Virus record (IMG/VR): IMGVR_UViG_3300022198_003902
Span: 1 to 23,585 of that record
Strand: one strand, 5' to 3'
DNA from: a virus
DNA length: 23,585 nt
A program made the position numbers and the translations under genes. The notes beneath the pieces are model-generated. The model had not been told where the DNA came from and made no database searches. It saw only the letters and a program-made list of their open reading frames with translations. This document shows, one piece after another, positions 7,040-13,579 of this stretch (position 1 is its first letter; each line of letters begins with the position of its first letter).

Positions 7040-8077
7040 ATGGCTTATACAACAATTAACAAACCTTCAGATTATTTTAATACTAAACTTTATACAGGAG
7101 ATGGAACATCATCAAATGCAATTACAGGAGTAGGTTTTCAACCTGATTTAACTTGGATTAAACCTAGAAGTGATGCTAGTTTGCATTTTATTGTAAATAG
7201 TTTTGATGAAACTAAATTTTTACAATCGCAATCTACTTCGGCAGAATTAGATGCAACAACAGATTTTGTAAGTTTAGATAGTGATGGTTTTACAGTAAAA
7301 AATACAAATGATTGGACTAATAAAAATTCAAGTACATACGCCTCATGGAACTGGTTAGCTGGTGGAACAGGAGTATCCAACACAGATGGCTCAATTACAT
7401 CTACTGTTTCAGCTAATACTACAAGTGGATTTAGTATTGTAAGTTATACTGGTAATGGTTCTGCTAGTGCTACTATTGGTCATGGGTTAGGAACTTCTAA
7501 TGTTGGAATGATTATAACCAAAAATAGAGAGCAACCTGATGGCTGGCTAGTTTATCATAAAAGTTTAGGTGCAAATAATTATCTAGTTTTACAGACAACA
7601 GACCCATCAAGCGGAAGTGCAAATAAATATTTAAGTGTTCCAACACCTACTACTTATGAGATTGGAAATAGTGGAGATATGAATACAAATAACGAAGCCT
7701 ACATAGCTTACTGCTTTGCAGAAAAAAAAGGTTTCAGCAAGTTTGGTTCATATGTCGGTAATGGAAGTACAGATGGAACATTTGTTTATACTGGATTTAA
7801 ACCAGCTTGGTTAATGTATAAAAGAACTGATGATACAACTGGTGCTTGGGAAATGTGGGATAATAAAAGAAGTACATTTAATCCAGAAAACAAAGCACTA
7901 TTTGCAAATTCTAGTAATGCAGAAGCAACTGCATCTAATTTAGATTTTACTTCAAATGGATTTAAAATAAGAGTTTCAAGTGGTGGAATAAATGCTTCAG
8001 GAAGTACATACATCTATATGGCATTTGCAGAAAATCCACTCGTAACATCAACAAAGTTACCAGCAACAGCGAGGTAG
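7040..8077 (+). CDS. DUF7483-like adhesin, three internal repeats (copy A)
   Basis: A 345-residue protein resembling the DUF7483 family of phage fibre tips. Three divergent repeats of about 100-118 residues begin near 13 (NTKLYTGDGTS), 131 (FSIVSYTGNGS) and 232 (FSKFGSYVGNGS). Each continues with a G.GF.P or GHGL motif and a lysine-containing strand (TWIKPR, IITKNR, LMYKRT). AGGAG (7029-7033) six bases upstream supports the start. It is the third gene of cassette copy A; the paralogue is at 10655. It is probably a distal, receptor-facing part; the trimer-like internal repeat is seen, its function inferred. Confidence 0.75.
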   Translation: MAYTTINKPSDYFNTKLYTGDGTSSNAITGVGFQPDLTWIKPRSDASLHFIVNSFDETKFLQSQSTSAELDATTDFVSLDSDGFTVKNTNDWTNKNSSTYASWNWLAGGTGVSNTDGSITSTVSANTTSGFSIVSYTGNGSASATIGHGLGTSNVGMIITKNREQPDGWLVYHKSLGANNYLVLQTTDPSSGSANKYLSVPTPTTYEIGNSGDMNTNNEAYIAYCFAEKKGFSKFGSYVGNGSTDGTFVYTGFKPAWLMYKRTDDTTGAWEMWDNKRSTFNPENKALFANSSNAEATASNLDFTSNGFKIRVSSGGINASGSTYIYMAFAENPLVTSTKLPATAR

Positions 8078-8080
8078 ACC

Positions 8081-8527
8081 ATGGCTAGTATCTTAAAGAA
8101 TGATACTATCCAGAATAACTCTGGCTCTAACATCATCAACGAATCGGCAGGAACCATTACGATAGCAGCCTCGGGAAACACGGTTACTATTCCAGCAGGA
8201 GCAACGATGACCGCGGATAGTTTATTAGTAAATGGTCAAACAGTTACAGGAAGAGTTTTTCCTACGGTATCTAGTATCACTCCCACTACTGCATCTGCAT
8301 CGGTTCAAACGTCTATTAGTATTACAGGATCAGGCTTTATTGCAACTCCCGTAGTAGAAGCTATAGCTAGCACAGGTGCGATTAATTCAGCAGATAGTGT
8401 AACCTATAATAGTTCCAGTTCTTTAACTTGTAATTTTACATTGATTGCTGGGTCATATTATATTAGAGTAGAGAATAACACAGGATTTGCAGGCAGATCC
8501 GCAACAACATTATTAACAGTATCATAA
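8081..8527 (+). CDS. Fibre anchor with IPT/TIG domain, lacking the He_PIG domain
   Basis: A 148-residue protein with an anchor-like N-terminus (MASILKNDTIQNNSGSNII, then LLVNGQTVTG) and one IPT/TIG domain (about 65-148, PTVSSITPTTAS through YYIRVENNTGFAGRSATTLL). It ends LLTVS, exactly where its paralogues at 4956 and 8527 continue with DAPTW into the He_PIG domain. GAGG lies seven bases before ATG. It overlaps the next gene as TAATG. It may be a shortened relic of a third cassette copy, or a functional adaptor of reduced length. Confidence 0.75.
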   Translation: MASILKNDTIQNNSGSNIINESAGTITIAASGNTVTIPAGATMTADSLLVNGQTVTGRVFPTVSSITPTTASASVQTSISITGSGFIATPVVEAIASTGAINSADSVTYNSSSSLTCNFTLIAGSYYIRVENNTGFAGRSATTLLTVS

Positions 8528-9276
8528 TGACAGGAATTTTAAAAGTTGATGTAGTCCAAGATGTAGATGGTAATGATATCATCCAAGAATCTTCAGGAAC
8601 AGTTACCCTGGGTCAATCGGGCCAAACGGTTGCCGTTGCAAGTGGTGCTACCTTATCGGTACCTACGTTAACCGTAAATGGTCAACCTGTAACTGCTATT
8701 ACGTTACCTACCGTTTCATCGGTATCTCCAAGTGCAATTACCAATGCACAAACGAGTATTACCATTACAGGAACTAATTTTGTTAATGGTGCATTAGTCA
8801 ATGCTATTTCGACTACAGGAGCAATTTATACTCCTGATACTGTTACTTTTAATAGTTCTACTTCTATTAGTTGTCAGTTTACTTTAACCGTAGATGGAAC
8901 TTATTACTTACGAGTAGAAAATCCAGATGGACTTGCAGGACGATCGGCAACTGCTATCTTAACTGTATCCGATGCACCTACTTGGGTAACCGCAGCAGGA
9001 TCTTTAGGATCCGTTGCAGCAGAAGCTGCAGGATCCTTTACGGTAGAAGCTACCTCTGATAGTGCTGTAACGTATGCTAAAACTACAGGAGATTTTCCAG
9101 GAGGTTTTACTTTAAATGCTTCCACAGGTGTGATAAGTGGTACCGAGAGCGGTGCTACGGCAGAAACTACTTATGCTTTTACGATACGAGCAACTGATGC
9201 CGAGTCTCAAGTTGCAGATAGAGCGTTCTCTATTACCGTAACAGTGGGAATTAATAATGGAGGACAGTTTAACTAA
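8527..9276 (+). CDS. Fibre anchor with IPT/TIG and He_PIG Ig-like domains (copy B)
   Basis: A 249-residue paralogue of the gene at 4956 with the same order: anchor (1-50, MTGILKVDVVQDVDGNDIIQ, then LTVNGQPV), IPT/TIG (about 55-142, PTVSSVSPSAIT) and He_PIG-like domain (about 145-243, NASTGVISGTESGATAETTY, then FTIRATDAESQVADRAFSIT). It ends GGQFN, like GMQFN in copy A. No ribosome-binding site precedes the start, which overlaps the previous stop (TAATG), so translation should depend on re-initiation. It shares more C- and G-ending codons with copy A than the two following adhesin genes do. Confidence 0.8.
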   Translation: MTGILKVDVVQDVDGNDIIQESSGTVTLGQSGQTVAVASGATLSVPTLTVNGQPVTAITLPTVSSVSPSAITNAQTSITITGTNFVNGALVNAISTTGAIYTPDTVTFNSSTSISCQFTLTVDGTYYLRVENPDGLAGRSATAILTVSDAPTWVTAAGSLGSVAAEAAGSFTVEATSDSAVTYAKTTGDFPGGFTLNASTGVISGTESGATAETTYAFTIRATDAESQVADRAFSITVTVGINNGGQFN

Positions 9277-10655
9277 TGGCTAGTACATATTTAACAAGAA
9301 CACCTAGTGGCGATGGTAATAGAAAAACAATGACTTTTTCTTTTTGGTTTAAAAGAAGTATTCTTGGTTCTACTGAAAGAATTTTCAGCACTTGGAGTAA
9401 TAGTGCAGCAAATCAATTTTGGATAAGATGGACTAGTAGTAATGAATTATATTTAGTATCGTATACAAGTTCTTCTTTTACAACTCAACTTATAACTACA
9501 CAATTATTTAGAGATGTTTCTGCTTGGTATCATATAGTAATTGCTTACGATACGACTCAAGCAACAGCTTCAAATAGAATTAAATTATATGTAAATGGAA
9601 CTCAAGTAACTACATTTAGCACAGAAACTTATCCAACTCAAAATTTAGACACAGAATGGAATAGATCATCTGCTCCTAATATTATTGGTGGAGAGCCAAC
9701 AGGTGGAAATGGAGAATATATTAGTGGGTCTATGTCCCATGTTCACTTCATAGACGGCACAGCTTATGACGCATCAGCTTTTGGCGAAACAGATGCAACC
9801 ACAGGAATATGGAAACCTAAAACTGCACCTAGTGTTACTTATGGAACCAATGGTTTCTTTTTAAAGTTTGAAAATTCAGGTTCTATGGGAACAGATAGTT
9901 CAGGTAATGCAAATAACTTTACTGTGAATGGTACAATGACACAAACAATAGATACACCTAGTAATGTTTTTTGTACTCTTAATCCGTTAAACTCAACTTT
10001 AACAAACTCTACTTTATCTGATGGTAATTTACAATTTGCAGGTGGTTCTCAATCAGTTAATTATGCTTTTACTTCAGGCACTATTGCTCCATCTCAAGGT
10101 AAATGGTATTGGGAAGTTAAAGCAGTTGATAACGCTGAAATAGACCAAGTAGGTGTTGCTAAAATGGATTTAGCACAATTTGCAAGTATATCTAATTCTG
10201 GTGGACTACAAGCAACTACTTATGGTGGAAAAGGTGTTCAATTAACTAATGGAGTTAAAGTAGGAGATGGCTCTCAATCAACTTATATGGGTGGTTTTAG
10301 TGCTAATGATATTTTAATGGTGGCTTTGAATTTAGATAGTGGCAGTATATATTTTGGAAGAAATGGTCAATGGTCAGATGGTGCTGGAAACGCAAATCAA
10401 ACTTTTGCAAATGCAGTTGCCGCTTTCACAAATTTAACAGTTGGTGATGCTTATGTAGCTGCTCATTGTATGAGAAATTCTGGTGGGTCTAATCCAGGAG
10501 AAAGTGAATATAACTTCGGCAACGGCTACTTCGGAACAACTCCAGTATCTTCTGCTGAAAATCCTGATGATGGAATTGGTATCTTTGAATACACAGTTCC
10601 AACAGGTTATAAAGCACTTTGTACTAAATCAATTAACGCACAGGAGTACAGCTAA
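9276..10655 (+). CDS. LamG-like plus SPRY adhesin protein (copy B)
   Basis: A 459-residue paralogue of the gene at 5702. Residues 1-220 are LamG-like (MTFSFWFKRS, DVSAWYHIVIAYDTTQ, HVHFIDGTAYDASAFG, then TYGTNGFFLKFENSGSMGTD), and residues about 250-430 are SPRY-like (GKWYWEVK at 275-282, IYFGRNGQW). It ends with the EYTVPTGYKALCTKS motif. Strand cores are conserved between the copies, while the central SPRY loops differ strongly. The first 29 bases are identical to those of copy A, and both ends join neighbours by TAATG overlaps. Receptor or glycan binding is inferred from the folds. Confidence 0.8.
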   Translation: MASTYLTRTPSGDGNRKTMTFSFWFKRSILGSTERIFSTWSNSAANQFWIRWTSSNELYLVSYTSSSFTTQLITTQLFRDVSAWYHIVIAYDTTQATASNRIKLYVNGTQVTTFSTETYPTQNLDTEWNRSSAPNIIGGEPTGGNGEYISGSMSHVHFIDGTAYDASAFGETDATTGIWKPKTAPSVTYGTNGFFLKFENSGSMGTDSSGNANNFTVNGTMTQTIDTPSNVFCTLNPLNSTLTNSTLSDGNLQFAGGSQSVNYAFTSGTIAPSQGKWYWEVKAVDNAEIDQVGVAKMDLAQFASISNSGGLQATTYGGKGVQLTNGVKVGDGSQSTYMGGFSANDILMVALNLDSGSIYFGRNGQWSDGAGNANQTFANAVAAFTNLTVGDAYVAAHCMRNSGGSNPGESEYNFGNGYFGTTPVSSAENPDDGIGIFEYTVPTGYKALCTKSINAQEYS

Positions 10656-11752
10656 TGGCACAGATAAATAAACCTTCAGATTATTTTAATACAGTTACTT
10701 GGACAGGAGATAATACAGATAGAACAATTAGTGGAGTAGGGTTTCAACCTGATTGGATATGGTGGAAACAAAGAAATGGTACAGATGACCATAGATTAAT
10801 AGATTCTGTTAGAGGAGAAGGAACTACATCATATAAAATATTATTTTCTGACACTACAGATGCAGAATATGATGGAAATGACAATGGTGGCTCTCAAGGA
10901 AATATTAATGCAATTACATCAGATGGTTTTTCAGGAGTACAAGGTACAGTTGGTTGGAATAATTGGAATGGTTCTGGATTAAATTATGTAGGTTGGAACT
11001 GGTTAGCTTCAAATACAACTGCATCAAACACTCAAGGAAGCATAGCTTCTACTGTTTCAGTTAATACAACAAGTGGATTTAGTATTGTGTCTTGGACAGG
11101 TACAGGAAGTGGCTCAACCATAGGTCATGGTCTTGGTGTTAAACCTAAAATAATATTTGTAAAAAATAGAAGTAATTCAGGAAATTGGGTTGTCAATGTA
11201 GGAGAAATAATAGGAACAGATGAAAAAAGTTTATATTTAAATTCTACTGATGCAATAAAAAATGATGCTCAAGCAACCAATGGATATACTTATAATAACA
11301 CAACAACTACTTTTAGTACGGCGAGTGGTTCTAGTGGAAATCAAAATGATGTAAATCAAAGTGGTAGTTCAATTATTGCTTATTGCTTCGCAGAGAAAAA
11401 AGGTTTCAGCAAGTTTGGCTCTTACACAGGTAATGGAAGCACAGATGGAACATTTGTTTATACAGGATTTAAACCAGCTATGATTATTTTAAAAAATGCA
11501 AGTGATGCTTATAATTGGGAAATTAGAGATAATAAAAGAAGAACTTATAATGAAGCGAATGAAAATAGACTTTTTCCTAATTTAAGTAATGCTGAATCTG
11601 TTAATACAGAAACAATAGATTTTTTATCAAATGGTTTTAAAATTAGAAATGCTGGTGGCGGAGATAATGGTTCTGGCAATACAATAATCTACATGGCATT
11701 TGCCGAAAATCCTTTAGTAGGAACAAATAATATTCCAACAACGGCGAGGTAA
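10655..11752 (+). CDS. DUF7483-like adhesin, three internal repeats (copy B)
   Basis: A 365-residue paralogue of the gene at 7040. It opens MAQINKPSDYFNTVTWTGDN, and the repeats restart near FSIVSWTGTGSG and FSKFGSYTGNGSTDGT. Codons 242-275 differ from copy A at only one residue of 34. The first repeat is much more divergent, with a long Gly/Asn/Asp-rich insertion (about 70-110). AGGAG (10642-10646) eight bases upstream and the TAATG overlap both favour translation. The stop lies in the loop of a small hairpin that covers the next ribosome-binding site. It is likely the receptor-facing part of cassette copy B. Confidence 0.75.
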   Translation: MAQINKPSDYFNTVTWTGDNTDRTISGVGFQPDWIWWKQRNGTDDHRLIDSVRGEGTTSYKILFSDTTDAEYDGNDNGGSQGNINAITSDGFSGVQGTVGWNNWNGSGLNYVGWNWLASNTTASNTQGSIASTVSVNTTSGFSIVSWTGTGSGSTIGHGLGVKPKIIFVKNRSNSGNWVVNVGEIIGTDEKSLYLNSTDAIKNDAQATNGYTYNNTTTTFSTASGSSGNQNDVNQSGSSIIAYCFAEKKGFSKFGSYTGNGSTDGTFVYTGFKPAMIILKNASDAYNWEIRDNKRRTYNEANENRLFPNLSNAESVNTETIDFLSNGFKIRNAGGGDNGSGNTIIYMAFAENPLVGTNNIPTTAR

Positions 11753-11757
11753 TCGCC
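11743..11757 (+). promoter_or_regulatory. Small hairpin covering the start region of the repeat-protein gene
   Basis: GGCGA (11743-11747) pairs with TCGCC (11753-11757) around the loop GGTAA, which contains the TAA stop of the preceding gene. The likely ribosome-binding sequence GAGG (11746-11749) is half inside the stem, and ATG follows at 11759. A ribosome terminating at this stop would open the hairpin, so it could enforce coupling. The five-base stem is seen; the role is inferred. Confidence 0.4.
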
Positions 11758-11758
11758 T

Positions 11759-12589
11759 ATGTATTTCGGCGCAACTCCTTTTGCATCCTCGGCATTCTCT
11801 GATGTAGGATTTAATCCTAATGCATTAGTCAATGTCCTTGGTTCGCAGATTAATCAATCCAATAATACTGTAACTACCATTGGTAAAGCTTTAGTCATTC
11901 CTACGGGAAGTCAATTAAACTTTAGTATCGGTAATTTAAAAGTAGCTGATGTCGTTGGAGTCAATGGCATTCTCACGTCTCTTGCAACAGGAGTCGTGAC
12001 GGTTGCAGCGGGTGCTAATGTTAGTGTTACAGGAAACCAGGCTAACTTTACTACAGGTATTGTTAAAGTTGCGGATGTAGTAGGTGTAAGTGGAAATAGA
12101 GTTAATTTAACTACCGCAAATGTAACAACGACTGCCGATGCCAATGTATTCCCAACTGGAATACAAACGAATCTTGCAACGGGAATTGTTACTTTCCAAT
12201 TTAAATATTCGGTTACAGGTTCACGTGTCAATCTAAATACAGGAACCGTAGGGGTTACAGCAGATGCAAATGTATTCCCTATTGGATCTAGAGTTAATAC
12301 AGATACAGGAGATGTCACTGTTACTGCAGATGCAAACGTATCCGTAGTAGGAAATAGAGTAGAAATAACCGTTGGTAATGTTACCACTAAGGCCAATGCT
12401 ACTGCGATTGTTACTACGAATAGACAAAACCTATCTACAGGAACGGTTACTATCAAAGCCAATGCAACCGCTTTCCCAACAGGGTCTGCTTTTGAAATTG
12501 CAACATCTAATGTATTAGTTAAAAAATGGGATGGTATTGTACCTGGCGCAAGTCAAGTATGGGTACCTATTCAAACACGTAGAGGATAA
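11759..12589 (+). CDS. Tandem 21-22-residue repeat virion protein (long form)
   Basis: A 276-residue protein with a capping N-terminus (MYFGATPFASSAF) and about ten repeats of 21-22 residues from residue 49 to 262. The consensus is roughly TGSRVNL.TG.VTV.ADANVFP, as in SRVNLNTG, TADANVFP and KANATAFP. The C-terminal cap is WDGIVPGASQVWVPIQTRRG. The regular beta-strand/turn period suggests a stacked beta solenoid or fibrous shaft. There is no catalytic motif, Cys or membrane helix. The 83-residue neighbour shares both caps but has only two or three units. It is probably a fibre or tail-surface protein; I do not recognise a named family. Confidence 0.75.
   Translation: MYFGATPFASSAFSDVGFNPNALVNVLGSQINQSNNTVTTIGKALVIPTGSQLNFSIGNLKVADVVGVNGILTSLATGVVTVAAGANVSVTGNQANFTTGIVKVADVVGVSGNRVNLTTANVTTTADANVFPTGIQTNLATGIVTFQFKYSVTGSRVNLNTGTVGVTADANVFPIGSRVNTDTGDVTVTADANVSVVGNRVEITVGNVTTKANATAIVTTNRQNLSTGTVTIKANATAFPTGSAFEIATSNVLVKKWDGIVPGASQVWVPIQTRRG
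11903..12544 (+). repeat. About ten tandem 63-66-nt coding repeats
   Basis: Codons 49-262 encode repeats of 21-22 residues with the period marked by TG-N-TG-V-A-NV. The DNA is diverged between units, although short strings such as GCAGATGCAAA recur. The repeat keeps the antisense strand open over 550 nt, which explains a spurious antisense reading frame. Confidence 0.75.
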
Positions 12590-12591
12590 TT

Positions 12592-12843
12592 ATGTTTTTT
12601 GGAGCTACATCATTTGCAGCAACACCTTTTGCAGGAGTGGGTATTACTAATGTTATTGTAAATGCTACAGGAAATCGTATAAATGTTGCTATTGGTAATA
12701 CAGCTGTTAATATAGTCACTGCTGTTCCTGTTACAGGGCAAAGATTTAACCTTGCAACTAACACCATAGATGTGATAACATGGAACCAAATAAATCCAGG
12801 AGCAACTGGTATTTGGATTCCAATAGATCCAGATAATCCGTAG
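12592..12843 (+). CDS. Short form of the 21-residue repeat protein
   Basis: An 83-residue protein that begins MFFGATSFAATPFAGVG and ends WNQINPGATGIWIPIDPDNP, matching both caps of the 276-residue neighbour. Between the caps it holds only two or three repeat units (TGNRINVAIGNTAVNIV, TGQRFNLATNTIDVI). GAGGA five bases before ATG supports the start. Identical caps with different repeat number suggest duplication followed by loss or gain of repeats. The two proteins may co-assemble, the short one possibly ending a polymer; that is inference. Confidence 0.75.
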   Translation: MFFGATSFAATPFAGVGITNVIVNATGNRINVAIGNTAVNIVTAVPVTGQRFNLATNTIDVITWNQINPGATGIWIPIDPDNP

Positions 12844-12850
12844 GAGAAAT

Positions 12851-13570
12851 ATGGCAAGTACTTATTCAAGTGATTTAAAATTAGAACTCATGACTACAGG
12901 CGAAAAGTCTGGAACATGGGGTACTATTACTAACACCAATTTACAACAATTAGAACAAGCAGTATCAGGTTATATTGATATAGATGTAGCATCTTCCGAT
13001 GTTGCTTTATCTTTGGCCAATGGTGCGGTATCCAATGGTAAAAATTTATACTTTAAACTAACAGGAACATTAACAGCGAATAGAACGGTCACCATGCCAG
13101 ATTCCGCTGAGAGAGTTTTTATTGTAGAAGATGCAACTTCTAGGTCTGCTTCTTTATATACGTTAACCGTTAAAACGGTATCAGGAACAGGTGTAACTAT
13201 ACCTATTGCATCTAAAAATTTATTATATTCTGATGGAACTAATATTAGTTTAGGAATAAGACAAAAAGGTTATGTAACTCCAGGTGCAACTTATACAGCA
13301 GTCAATGGAGATCAAGTATTAGTCAATACCTCTGGATCAGGAATCGGGGCTCCTGTGACTATTAATTTACCAGCATCCCCATCGGTTGGAGACGAAGTAA
13401 CATTAATTGATAGTGGTAATAATTTAGCATCTAACAATTTAACCGTTGGAAGAAATGGTTCTACTATTAATGGATCTGCTTCTGATCTAACTATATCTAC
13501 CAATCTTTCAGCATTTACATTAGTATATGTAAACGCAACATTAGGTTGGGTGTATAAAGATAAGATATAG
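12851..13570 (+). CDS. Tail-fibre-like beta protein (MASTYSSDLKLELM family)
   Basis: A 239-residue protein with the pattern MASTYSSDLKLELMTTGEKS, followed by GTWGTITNTNLQQLEQAVSG, LYFKLTGTL and NRTVTMPDS. I recall this layout from tail-fibre-associated proteins of cyanophages and pelagiphages. Residues 140-239 form a second beta part with VNGDQVLVNTSG, INLPASPSVGDEVTLIDSG and a final LGWVYKD, typical of fibre C-terminal units. AGGAG lies four bases before ATG. It closes the adhesin block just before the gp10-like hub, which fits a fibre that attaches close to the tail hub. Confidence 0.75.
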   Translation: MASTYSSDLKLELMTTGEKSGTWGTITNTNLQQLEQAVSGYIDIDVASSDVALSLANGAVSNGKNLYFKLTGTLTANRTVTMPDSAERVFIVEDATSRSASLYTLTVKTVSGTGVTIPIASKNLLYSDGTNISLGIRQKGYVTPGATYTAVNGDQVLVNTSGSGIGAPVTINLPASPSVGDEVTLIDSGNNLASNNLTVGRNGSTINGSASDLTISTNLSAFTLVYVNATLGWVYKDKI

Positions 13571-13579
13571 GAGGAGGAC

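Larger units (their letters stand above)
4956..8077 (+). repeat. Duplicated adhesin cassette, copy A
   Basis: Three genes in the order anchor-IPT-He_PIG, LamG-SPRY, DUF7483-like. The same order recurs at 8527-11752. Divergence is uneven: ends and domain cores match closely, central loops do not. Confidence 0.85.
8527..11752 (+). repeat. Duplicated adhesin cassette, copy B
   Basis: Second copy of the three-gene set at 4956-8077. A 37-nt block spanning the He_PIG/LamG junction (9268-9304) is identical to 5694-5730. The segment 11378-11479 matches 7706-7807 at 91 of 102 bases by hand count. Confidence 0.85.

Noticed and set aside
8871-9125. Additional small genes inside the copy B Ig-like gene on either strand
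   Set aside because: They overlap a well-supported domain-coding frame, lack start signals and give unlikely amino-acid composition.
9268-9282. Classical -1 frameshift site at TTTAACTAATG between the Ig-like and LamG genes
   Set aside because: The bases do not form an X XXY YYZ heptamer in the zero frame, so simple re-initiation at TAATG is the better explanation.
4956-11752. Diversity-generating retroelement (variable/template repeat pair) explaining the divergent adhesin copies
   Set aside because: No reverse transcriptase or template-like repeat is in the window, and differences between copies are not limited to adenines; the element could only be elsewhere in the genome.
11911-12462. 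Long antisense open frame (183 codons) opposite the repeat protein
   Set aside because: It exists because the sense strand is a regular coding repeat; the peptide is a monotonous Val/Thr/Pro mirror of the repeats and the sense gene has a start signal and caps.
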